The position numbers were made by a program, and so were the translations under genes. DNA of 64,000 bases, from contig BJHG01000003.1 of the NCBI GenBank assembly GCA_014191975.1, positions 1-64,000 on the forward strand. Direction: 5' to 3'. The notes under the pieces are model-generated. The model saw nothing but the letters and a program-made list of their open reading frames with translations. It did no database searches and had not been told where the DNA came from. Every line of letters begins with the position of its first letter. Position 1 is the first letter of the stretch. Of this stretch, positions 56,725-64,000 are shown piece after piece. This DNA comes from Methylococcaceae bacterium (GTDB taxonomy: Bacteria > Pseudomonadota > Gammaproteobacteria > Methylococcales > Methylomonadaceae).

Positions 56725-57972
56725 TTAAGGTAATAAATGCTCGCCTTGCCACAGTTGCACTAATGTTTCTCGCTCACGGACAACGTGAATTTGATCACCA
56801 TCAACCATGATTTCAGAGATGCGTGGACGAGAGTTGTAATTCGAACTCATAGCGAAGCCATAAGCACCTGACGAACGTACAGCAAGTAAATCCCCTGCAC
56901 TTAATTTCAACACACGCTCTTTACCTAAAAAGTCACCTGTTTCACACACAGGACCTACAATATCCCATGTTATTTCGGGTGCAGAACTTTCTAAATTCAC
57001 AGGTACAATCTCTTGCCATGCACCATACAATGCGGGGCGTACTAAATCATTCATTGCGGCATCGACAATCGCAAAATTCTTATGCTCAGTAGGTTTCAAG
57101 TATTCCACTCGAGTCACCAAAACCCCTGCATTTCCAACAATTGCACGTCCCGGTTCGAGCATTATTTCTAAATCTGTTTTCCCTAATCGCTCCAAAATCG
57201 CCGCAATGTATTCAGCAGGTTCAGGCGGCTGTTCATCACGGTATTGAATTCCCAAGCCACCACCTAAATCTAAATGTTTAAGTGTAATTCCTACTGTGTC
57301 TAATTTTTTGATCAACGCTAGGACTTTGTCGAGTGCGTCTAAAAATGGACGTGTTTCGATCAATTGTGAACCAATGTGGCAATCAATTCCCACGACTTCA
57401 ATATTCGGCAATTCAGCAGCATGTTGATAAGCGGCTAACGCATCTTCAATCGCAATACCGAATTTATTTTCTTTTAAACCCGTTGAAATATAGGGATGTG
57501 TTTTTGCGTCTACGTCAGGATTCACACGGAATGAAACTGGCGCAAGGACATTTAATTCGCCCGCAATTTTATTAATACGTTCAAGTTCATCGAAAACTTC
57601 AATGTTAAAACAGCGGATTCCAAGCGTTAACGCGGCTCTAATTTCATCTTCTCGTTTGCCCACACCGGAGAAAACAATTTTTTTTGCATCGCCACCAGCG
57701 TGTAAAACACGTTGTAATTCGCCAATCGATACGATATCAAAACCCGAACCTAATCGTACCAATACATTCAAAACGCCTAAATTAGAATTTGCTTTGACAG
57801 CGTAACAAATCAAATGCGCTTTCGTACCGAAAGCATCATTGAAAGCATGCCAATGACGTTCTAATGTGGCGCGAGAATAGATATAGCAAGGGCTTCCATG
57901 TTTTTCAACGACAGTTTCAATAGCTACATTTTCAGCAAAAAGTTGGTTGTCACGATAATTAAAATGATTCAT
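56725..57972 (-). CDS. lysA: Diaminopimelate decarboxylase
   Basis: A PLP enzyme making lysine from meso-diaminopimelate. The PLP Lys is in LICYAVKANSN. Other landmarks are FSGVGKREDEI, NPDVDAKTHPYISTGLKENK, CHIGSQL, LDLGGGLGIQY, EPGRAIVGNAG, CETGDFLG and GAYGFAMSSNYN. 415 residues. Third gene of rnr-lptM-lysA, a common arrangement for lptM and lysA. Confidence 0.95.
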   Translation of the reverse strand: MNHFNYRDNQLFAENVAIETVVEKHGSPCYIYSRATLERHWHAFNDAFGTKAHLICYAVKANSNLGVLNVLVRLGSGFDIVSIGELQRVLHAGGDAKKIVFSGVGKREDEIRAALTLGIRCFNIEVFDELERINKIAGELNVLAPVSFRVNPDVDAKTHPYISTGLKENKFGIAIEDALAAYQHAAELPNIEVVGIDCHIGSQLIETRPFLDALDKVLALIKKLDTVGITLKHLDLGGGLGIQYRDEQPPEPAEYIAAILERLGKTDLEIMLEPGRAIVGNAGVLVTRVEYLKPTEHKNFAIVDAAMNDLVRPALYGAWQEIVPVNLESSAPEITWDIVGPVCETGDFLGKERVLKLSAGDLLAVRSSGAYGFAMSSNYNSRPRISEIMVDGDQIHVVRERETLVQLWQGEHLLP

Positions 57973-57988
57973 AAACGAGTTTTATTGT

Positions 57989-58099
57989 TTAAGGATGGAC
58001 GGCTGTTGGAAACGTTTTTTCGGGCAAAACGAGCTTCCCCGTTTGTCCACATGCCGAGAGCAATAAAGCCATAATGGCAGTGAAAATTATTCTTTTCAT
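57989..58099 (-). CDS. lptM: LPS translocon maturation lipoprotein LptM (YifL-like)
   Basis: A 36-residue lipoprotein precursor: MKRIIFTAIMALLLSACGQT, then GKLVLPEKTFPTAVHP. The lipobox LSAC puts the lipidated Cys at 17, and the mature CGQTGKLVLP matches the CGQKGPLYLP signature of LptM, which aids disulfide maturation of LptD. Its start overlaps the rnr stop (ATGA), and lysA begins 16 bases later, the usual neighbour. Below normal gene-size cutoffs. Confidence 0.88.
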   Translation of the reverse strand: MKRIIFTAIMALLLSACGQTGKLVLPEKTFPTAVHP

Positions 58100-60495
58100 G
58101 ATTCGATTAAAACTGATTTTTTAGCGGTTTTATTTCTTCTGCGACGTTTTTTCTTCGCAGGTGCTGGCATATCACCATCAACTTTTACAGATTCAGGTTC
58201 TGGTTTTTTCACCGCAGAATTTTTTACAGATTTACGTTTCGATTTTGGCTTGGAATCACCTTGTTTGAAAGCGTTTTCTGAACTCTTTTTTGATTTAGCT
58301 GTTACACCAACCAACGTAAAATCCATTTTCTTTTCATCCAAATCGACTCGTCCCACTTTCACTTTTACAGTGTCGCCCAAACGGTAACGTGTATTGCTGT
58401 GTTCGCCTTTAAGCTGGTGACTGAGCGGGTCGAAATGAAAATAATCCTGTCCCAAACTGCTAATGTGAACCAAACCCTCAACGTAAATATCGTTTAATTC
58501 AACAAAGAAACCAAACGACGTGACCGCTGAAATAACGCCCGTAAAATCGTCACCAATTTTGTCCATCATGTATTCACATTTAAGCCAACTTGTGACATCA
58601 CGAGTCGCATCGTCGGCACGGCGTTCATTGGCTGAACAATGTTCTCCGAGAATGACCATATCAGGAATGCCATAAACAAAACTGTCTGCTTTCTTACCTA
58701 TCAAAACGTGACGAATCGCGCGATGAATCAGCAAATCTGGATAGCGACGAATAGGTGACGTGAAATGTGCGTAAGCCTCCAATGCTAGTCCAAAATGCCC
58801 TTTTTCTTCCGCGCTATAAACGGCTTGCGACATGGACCGTAACAACACCGTTTGAATTAAATGTGCGTCCGGACGGTCCTTGATACTTTCGATTAAATTC
58901 ATGTAATCAATGGGTGTGGGTTGACTTTCACCCGTCATTTTCAAGCCCATTTCGCCCAAAAATGTCCGTAAATTGACTAACTTTTCTTCGCTCGGGGCTT
59001 CGTGAACCCGCAGCAATTTCGGCATTTTTTTACTGTTTAAATACCGTGCGGCTGAACCATTTGCTGCAATCATGAATTCTTCAATTAACTTGTGTGCGTC
59101 GTTCCGAACAACAGGGATGATTTTTTCAATTTTACGATTTTCGCCAAACACGATTTTGGTTTCTTGCGTGTCAAAATCCATCGCGCCACGTTTTTCACGC
59201 GCTACACGCATTGCCTGATAAAGTGCGTACAATTCGCGTAAATCAGGCATCAACCTCGCGTGTTTTTCAGCTAAAACGGTATCGCCTTCGACCAACATTT
59301 TTGCTACATCATTGTAAGTTAAACGTGCGTGCGATTGCATGACAGCATCACAAAATTTAGCGCGTGTGACTTCCCCATCCCCATCAATCAACATTTCGCA
59401 AACCATGCACAAACGGTCAACGTGCGGATTAAGTGAACATAAACCGTTCGACAAAATTTCTGGCAACATTGGAATAACTTGCTCAGGGAAATAAACCGAC
59501 GTACTACGTTTATGTGCTTCGTTATCCAATTCGCTACCGAGCGTCACATAATGCGAAACATCTGCAATTGCCACGAGTAACTTCCAACCTTTTGCTGTTT
59601 TTTTGCAATAAACTGCGTCGTCAAAATCGCGGGCATCTTCACCATCAATTGTCACTAAAGGTGTGGCCCGTAAATCAGTACGCCCTTCTTTTGCGGACTC
59701 TGGAACTTCGGCGGTGAGTGGTGCAATCTCAGCGAGCAATTCAGCTGACCAAATGTTAGGCAATTCATGGGTACGAATCGCCATTTCTATTTCCATACCT
59801 GGAGCAAGATGATTGCCAAGAACTTCAACGATTTTTCCGATTGGTTGATGTAATTTCGTCGGTTGCTGGGTAATTTCTGCGACGACAATTTGCCCCTGTT
59901 CCGCATTCCCCGTTTTACCCGTTTCAATGAGAACGGTTTGAGCGATATTTTTATTATCAGGAATCACGTAAGTGAAGCCATCTTCGCTGTACAAACGTCC
60001 AACGATTTGGTGGGTATTGCGCTCTAAAACCTCAACGATTGCAGCTTCACGGCGATTTTTTCTATCTATACCCACGACACGAACCATTGCACGGTCATTG
60101 TGTAAAAGTAGATTCATTTCACGTGGTGACAAATACAAATCATCTGAGCCATCGTCAGGTCGAACAAAACCAAATCCATCAACATGACCAATAATGCGCC
60201 CAACAATTAAATCCTTGTTGTTCACTAAACAATAACGGCTACCACGATTGAATAACAATTGCCCGTCACGCTCCATGGCGCGTAATCGTCGGCGCAAGGC
60301 TTCTAAACGTTCTTCATCGTTAATTGTAAATGCTATTGCTATTTCAGCTCGCCCTAGAGGTTTCCCAACTTCTTCGAGCAGTTCTAAAATCAATTCGCGA
60401 CTAGGAATAGGATTTTCGTATTTTTCAGCTTCACGTTCAGCGAAAGGGTCGTTTTTTGAGGCGAAATCAGCGGGATTTTTAGGTTTTGAAGGCAT
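58096..60495 (-). CDS. rnr: Ribonuclease R
   Basis: A 3'-5' exoribonuclease for structured RNA. 799 residues: N-terminal winged helix (ILELLEEVGKPLGRAEIAIA), cold-shock OB folds (GHVDGFGFVRPDDGSDDLYL), the RNB core with LVTIDGEDARDFDDAVYC carrying the catalytic Asp residues, LVAIADVSHYV, and HFTSPIRRYPDLLIHRAI, then an S1 domain (FTGVISAVTSFGFFVELND). A basic tail (KKKRRRRNKTAKK) ends the protein. Confidence 0.95.
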   Translation of the reverse strand: MPSKPKNPADFASKNDPFAEREAEKYENPIPSRELILELLEEVGKPLGRAEIAIAFTINDEERLEALRRRLRAMERDGQLLFNRGSRYCLVNNKDLIVGRIIGHVDGFGFVRPDDGSDDLYLSPREMNLLLHNDRAMVRVVGIDRKNRREAAIVEVLERNTHQIVGRLYSEDGFTYVIPDNKNIAQTVLIETGKTGNAEQGQIVVAEITQQPTKLHQPIGKIVEVLGNHLAPGMEIEMAIRTHELPNIWSAELLAEIAPLTAEVPESAKEGRTDLRATPLVTIDGEDARDFDDAVYCKKTAKGWKLLVAIADVSHYVTLGSELDNEAHKRSTSVYFPEQVIPMLPEILSNGLCSLNPHVDRLCMVCEMLIDGDGEVTRAKFCDAVMQSHARLTYNDVAKMLVEGDTVLAEKHARLMPDLRELYALYQAMRVAREKRGAMDFDTQETKIVFGENRKIEKIIPVVRNDAHKLIEEFMIAANGSAARYLNSKKMPKLLRVHEAPSEEKLVNLRTFLGEMGLKMTGESQPTPIDYMNLIESIKDRPDAHLIQTVLLRSMSQAVYSAEEKGHFGLALEAYAHFTSPIRRYPDLLIHRAIRHVLIGKKADSFVYGIPDMVILGEHCSANERRADDATRDVTSWLKCEYMMDKIGDDFTGVISAVTSFGFFVELNDIYVEGLVHISSLGQDYFHFDPLSHQLKGEHSNTRYRLGDTVKVKVGRVDLDEKKMDFTLVGVTAKSKKSSENAFKQGDSKPKSKRKSVKNSAVKKPEPESVKVDGDMPAPAKKKRRRRNKTAKKSVLIES

Positions 60496-60591
60496 CTATT
60501 TTCAATCAAATAAGCAGTAATAATTAGTGTTTATCATACAGGGTTAAGACCCGAGGTAAAAGCTACATGGTTGAAAGCTTTTTGCTTGGAA

Positions 60592-60620
60592 TTGACAAGG
60601 CAATCCTTGCCAATTATAGT
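60592..60620 (+). promoter_or_regulatory. Consensus sigma-70 promoter of the tRNA-Leu
   Basis: TTGACA (60592-60597) and TATAGT (60615-60620) with a 17-base spacer; the tRNA begins 14 bases after the -10. The spacer holds a small palindrome, GGCAA-TCC-TTGCC. Confidence 0.75.
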
Positions 60621-60633
60621 TTAACTGCGTTTA

Positions 60634-60716
60634 GCCGAGGTGGTGGAATGTTAGACACGCTAGCTTCAGGTGCTAGTGGGCGTAAGCCCGTGAAAGTTCA
60701 AATCTTTTTCTCGGTA
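60634..60716 (+). tRNA. tRNA-Leu (anticodon CAG), atypical
   Basis: A class II cloverleaf can be drawn: acceptor GCCGAGG with TCTCGGT; D stem GTG/CAC; anticodon stem CTAGC/GCTAG around TTCAGGT, so anticodon CAG; a perfect variable arm GGGC-GTAA-GCCC; T loop TTCAAAT. Two things are odd. The D loop reads GAATGTTAGA and has lost one of the invariant GG residues. The T stem GAAAG/CTTTT is weak, and CCA is not encoded (GGTA is followed by GAAA). With a strong promoter in front it may still be transcribed; it could be a decaying second copy. Confidence 0.6.
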
Positions 60717-60733
60717 GAAACGAAATCAATAAA

Positions 60734-61603
60734 TTAAAACTGTGGAAATGTATAATTTTGCAATCCAAGTGACTTTAACCATTTTTCACCTTCTTTTTCT
60801 TTCAGTATTGCAATCGTCGCGGCACTTCCAGCAACCACACATAAATCAGCCACTACACTAACAGCCGCTAAATGCCGAACTGGGTAACCTGTTTTGGGAT
60901 TCAAAATATGTCCATAACGCACACCATCAATCACCATGCAGCGTTCATAATCACCGCTACTCGCCAACGCACCACGTTTTAATTTCACTACTTTCCAGAT
61001 TTTAGTTTTATCGCGTGGATGCTGAATACCAACACGCCAAGGCTTACCGTCGGGATGTGCACCAATGATTTTTATGTCACCACCTAAATTGATAATCCCA
61101 TGTAAAATTCCTGCATTCAAACATAAGATTGACGCTCTGTCAGCCGCGTATTCTTTGACTATACCGCCAAAATCAAGTTCCATTTCTGCTTGTAAAAATG
61201 ACAGTATTGAATTTTCAACCTGTAATTTTTGCCACCCGATTTTTTTTAATAACGATTGAATAATTTTATCGTCAGGCAAAACAAGCGTATCGAATTGCCA
61301 TGCTTGCCGCAAAATACCTGACGTAATATCAAATAAACCGTCGCTCAACGCGTAACAGGTTTGAGCATAATTTAATAAGCCAGCCGTTTCCTCGTCAATC
61401 GAAAGTGAACCCCCTAAGGCAGCAACTTGATTTATTTTGGAAAGAAAACTGTCTGACCGATAACGTGAATATTTACATTCTAACCGTTTAATATCACTGA
61501 TAATTTTCTGGGCTACTTTTTGAGCAACGACCTCATTTTCGGCGTAAAACTGCAATTCACACGGCGAACCCATCGCCGAAAAAGGGTAATGACTAAAACG
61601 CAT
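60734..61603 (-). CDS. apbE: FAD:protein FMN transferase ApbE
   Basis: It attaches FMN covalently to Ser/Thr of extracytoplasmic flavoproteins. From the ATG at 61603 the protein has 289 residues. Family landmarks: the N-terminal MGSPCELQFYAEN, CKYSRYRSDSFLSKINQ, LDFGGIVKEYAAD, INLGGDIKIIGAHPDG, GALASSGDYER and YGHILNPKTGYPV with the catalytic Mg-binding Asp/Thr region. No convincing signal peptide. It overlaps the end of the upstream barrel gene by 11 bases, so they are coupled. Confidence 0.92.
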   Translation of the reverse strand: MRFSHYPFSAMGSPCELQFYAENEVVAQKVAQKIISDIKRLECKYSRYRSDSFLSKINQVAALGGSLSIDEETAGLLNYAQTCYALSDGLFDITSGILRQAWQFDTLVLPDDKIIQSLLKKIGWQKLQVENSILSFLQAEMELDFGGIVKEYAADRASILCLNAGILHGIINLGGDIKIIGAHPDGKPWRVGIQHPRDKTKIWKVVKLKRGALASSGDYERCMVIDGVRYGHILNPKTGYPVRHLAAVSVVADLCVVAGSAATIAILKEKEGEKWLKSLGLQNYTFPQF

Positions 61604-64000
61604 AACTCCACGTCGCCGATAATGCCCCTTCACGCGGTAATTGGTAGCCATTCACGTCGTCAGAAACAGGTTGCAACCATTCAAAACTCAAACGATTGCC
61701 TTGTAAACTGCCGTTTGGCATCGAAGCGTTAATCCCAAAACCCACATCAACAAATCGTCCGCCATAATTACGCCCATAATCCATCGCGCCAATTTGATGA
61801 TAAGTGCCTCGATACGCGCCTTGTAGCGAACCCTGTAACGTATAAACTCCCCGCACCGAAGTCGCCAACCAATTTGTCCAACTGTAACTGCCCCACGTTG
61901 TCGCCTGAAAAATATCACCCAACGCAAAACCGGCTTTATTGTGCGATTCCAACCGTTTCGTGCCGTTTAATTGTGCGCCAAATGACCAATCGTCGATATT
62001 GCCTGTGTAAGTCACTGCTGGTTTGAAATCCCACGTTCCGCTACCCAGCTGCATTCCGTAATGAATAAAACCTAAATCTTGCCGATGCGTGTCGCGCAAC
62101 TGAATTTCAGCATCGCCCGTCGGTGCCGTGCCGCCTAAACTGACGTTGATTTGTTGGGAATCTGTTTTGAACACATTGAACAGCGCGTATATTCCGGTAT
62201 CGCCCAAACCGCCTGTCGTGTGTTCGTGTCGTCCAGCGTGAATAATTGCCGAACCCAAAGCGGTCGTCATGGCTGGTGTGGCAGGCGCACCGTCGAGCGG
62301 GCGCATCGTCATGTGCATATCCATAAATTGCGGCATCAACATCAACGTCAACCAATCTGTCGGCGCGAACATCAAATCCAACATGTGCATATTCATGCTC
62401 ATTTCGCTGGGCGTAACGTAGCATTTTTGCGGCGCACAGGCTTGATTCACCAAAGCTGAATTCGTAACAGTATTCGAACCATTTTGCGTATTGCCCGCCT
62501 GATTCGCATACATATAACGATAACCGACCATCACATCGCCCGCATTCGGCAAAACATGGTCAAACATAACACCCGCTGGAACACCTGCGCCGTGATGATG
62601 CGCGTGTTGTGAATGTTGCGAATGTTCACGGTGATTTGAATTGGCGGTCGATAACGCCGCTAAATCCACTTTCAACGCCGCATTAACCAAATAACCATCA
62701 AAATCTGTGTAATTTCCTTCGCCACCGCCACCCAATTTCAAACTTCCCGCGTGCGTGTAATACTCGGCGCCCGCTTGAATTTCCAAACCTTTGGCGAATT
62801 TTTTAGTCACCGTTAAACCGCCACTCAACGCGCCATAACCCGATAATCGATAATCACTGGAATAATTTTGTGGCAATAATTTCGGATTGTAATCAGTTTT
62901 AACGGGATTTCCGCCAGCATCAAAAGTGACTTTATTAGCCGCTTGTTTTGAAACCAAATAAGGCGCGTAAAAATCTGCCGCATTTTGCGAATAATAACGC
63001 ACGCGCGGTGTCATCGACCAGCCATCGCCCAGCGGTTGAATCCAATCGCCCGAAATCGTGTGCGCCTGAATGCCCCAATCGTCGTGATAAAAACGATAAT
63101 CCAAATGCAGCGCCGCATCCAGCGCGTCGATGTGCTGAACGTAACGCAAATTTTCTGTCCATTGCTGACGTTCTTCGGGTCGTTGCTCTAAAAACGCCAA
63201 CATACTTCCGTTCAATTGTCCGTCTTTGCCCGCTTTTTGCGTCGGATCTACAAATAAAACCGCCATCGTTTTATACGGATTCGCCATGTAACCATTGCTC
63301 GTGGTGTAACTAACGCTGCCTTCCATGAGCGCAGATTTATTCAAAACCTGCGTCAATCCTAAACTGCCCGCCCAATCTTGTTTTGAACCCGTCAACAATT
63401 TCACGCCATTTGGCAACGAAGTGACTTTTGTGCCGAAGGTGCTTTTTTCGATATACGGCGCGGCATCGTGATCGAGCATAGATTCATTTTCGCTGGCGGT
63501 ATAACTCGCACCAAAATTGACGCTGGTGAGTTTTTGATTAAAATCCAATCGTCCGCTGACATTGCCAAAACTCGAATTGTAATCATTTTCTGCCGACGTT
63601 CCCGCGCCAACATCTAAACTCGCTTCGTCCCAATCGTAACCAAAACGTAAATCCCCTTGTTTGCGTGTTTCGGGGGAAGCCGAAGAAAGTGTATGAACGA
63701 GTTGCTTGTTTTTCGTGTATTTGCTTGTTTTCGCGTTTTGTTGCAACAGATTGAATTGGCTATCAACAAACACGTTTTTATTTTGTAAATACGGCGACGC
63801 GCCACTGAGAACATTGGCTGAAATTTGTCGTTGACGATTACCGCCGAACGCCAACGGAGCGGTGGTAATCGGTGTCGCGCCACTCCAAGTATCTTGCGTG
63901 TAATTAAACGCTAAACGCACCCGATCTGAAAGTTTGAGTTTGGTACTGGTTTGAATGCTATCGACTTGAATGGGTTTTAAACCGCTTTGCGCGTTGAATA
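61593..64000 (-). CDS. DUF3570 protein fused to a second outer-membrane barrel (partial)
   Basis: The frame is open from the window edge for about 800 residues, so the N-terminus lies outside. The first part (to roughly 62645) is a DUF3570 beta-barrel: DLRFGYDWDEASLDVGAGTS, VNFGASYTASENESMLDHDA, WTENLRYVQHIDALDAALHL and PRVRYYSQNAADFY. A His-rich linker follows (HREHSQHSQHAHHHGAG). The last roughly 300 residues are a second predicted barrel with VMVGYRYMYANQAG, Met-rich stretches MSMNMHMLDLMFAPTDWLTL and MDMHMTMRPL, and the final aromatic WSYAF typical of outer-membrane strands. The Met/His motifs suggest copper. Coupled to apbE. Confidence 0.8.
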   Translation of the reverse strand, partial: FNAQSGLKPIQVDSIQTSTKLKLSDRVRLAFNYTQDTWSGATPITTAPLAFGGNRQRQISANVLSGASPYLQNKNVFVDSQFNLLQQNAKTSKYTKNKQLVHTLSSASPETRKQGDLRFGYDWDEASLDVGAGTSAENDYNSSFGNVSGRLDFNQKLTSVNFGASYTASENESMLDHDAAPYIEKSTFGTKVTSLPNGVKLLTGSKQDWAGSLGLTQVLNKSALMEGSVSYTTSNGYMANPYKTMAVLFVDPTQKAGKDGQLNGSMLAFLEQRPEERQQWTENLRYVQHIDALDAALHLDYRFYHDDWGIQAHTISGDWIQPLGDGWSMTPRVRYYSQNAADFYAPYLVSKQAANKVTFDAGGNPVKTDYNPKLLPQNYSSDYRLSGYGALSGGLTVTKKFAKGLEIQAGAEYYTHAGSLKLGGGGEGNYTDFDGYLVNAALKVDLAALSTANSNHREHSQHSQHAHHHGAGVPAGVMFDHVLPNAGDVMVGYRYMYANQAGNTQNGSNTVTNSALVNQACAPQKCYVTPSEMSMNMHMLDLMFAPTDWLTLMLMPQFMDMHMTMRPLDGAPATPAMTTALGSAIIHAGRHEHTTGGLGDTGIYALFNVFKTDSQQINVSLGGTAPTGDAEIQLRDTHRQDLGFIHYGMQLGSGTWDFKPAVTYTGNIDDWSFGAQLNGTKRLESHNKAGFALGDIFQATTWGSYSWTNWLATSVRGVYTLQGSLQGAYRGTYHQIGAMDYGRNYGGRFVDVGFGINASMPNGSLQGNRLSFEWLQPVSDDVNGYQLPREGALSATWSYAF

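Overview
The window is one contiguous stretch of an AT-rich (roughly 40% G+C by eye) gammaproteobacterial chromosome. It carries a complete pmoCAB operon for particulate methane monooxygenase, two genes of the methylene-tetrahydromethanopterin dehydrogenase (MtdB) family, and pqqA/pqqB for the methanol dehydrogenase cofactor. Together with the gammaproteobacterial neighbourhoods clpS-clpA-infA, dsbA-cytochrome c4-yihA, gshB-tonB and rnr-lptM-lysA, this points to a type I methanotroph (Methylococcales). I cannot fix the genus from sequence alone.

Layout. 1-0.63 kb: the end of an IS30-family element, a 5'-truncated RelE-type toxin, and an antitoxin collapsed onto the scrap of its own toxin. 0.67-3.5 kb: folP, then tandem mtdB paralogues. 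3.5-8 kb: mlaA-pgaB-pgaC-pgaD (poly-N-acetylglucosamine synthesis, no pgaA seen). 8-17.4 kb: an ABC-F ATPase, infA, clpSA, a serine acetyltransferase, a GGDEF protein with a degenerate signature, dsbA and cytochrome c4. 17.5-25.8 kb: yihA, a DUF2760/Hsp70 operon, pyrF, a TauE/SafE-like membrane protein coupled to a sigma-54 activator, pdxJ, an M50 protease and a Sua5-family protein. 25.9-35.8 kb: a membrane methyltransferase, fxsA, a free-standing DsbD alpha domain, pqqAB, prfC, pilW-rlmN-ndk, an EF-G of the second type, trmJ. 35.9-42.2 kb: suhB, a frameshifted gene, and an EmrAB-TolC-type pump with its TetR regulator and operator. 42.3-46.1 kb: rpmB-rpmG, gshB-tonB, a TlpA-like thioredoxin, copC and a lipoprotein. 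46.2-51.6 kb: pmoCAB preceded on the same strand by a membrane-anchored multicopper oxidase and a membrane-anchored cupredoxin. 51.9-60.5 kb: accA, nadB, parC, lysA, lptM, rnr. 60.6 kb to the end: an odd tRNA-Leu, apbE, and a very large outer-membrane-type protein joining DUF3570 to a second barrel through a His-rich linker, running off the window.

How they fit. Methane is oxidised by PmoCAB. Copper handling is likely helped by CopC, the multicopper oxidase/cupredoxin pair and perhaps the Met/His-rich barrel protein. PQQ serves methanol oxidation, and the MtdB pair oxidises C1 units on tetrahydromethanopterin. PgaBCD (with MlaA upstream) would make biofilm polysaccharide, possibly under c-di-GMP control. 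The rest is housekeeping. The parts I think most worth study are the copper-protein block around pmoCAB, the DUF3570-barrel fusion with apbE, and the tandem mtdB genes with different cofactor loops. I saw no CRISPR array, no phage, and no secondary-metabolite cluster.
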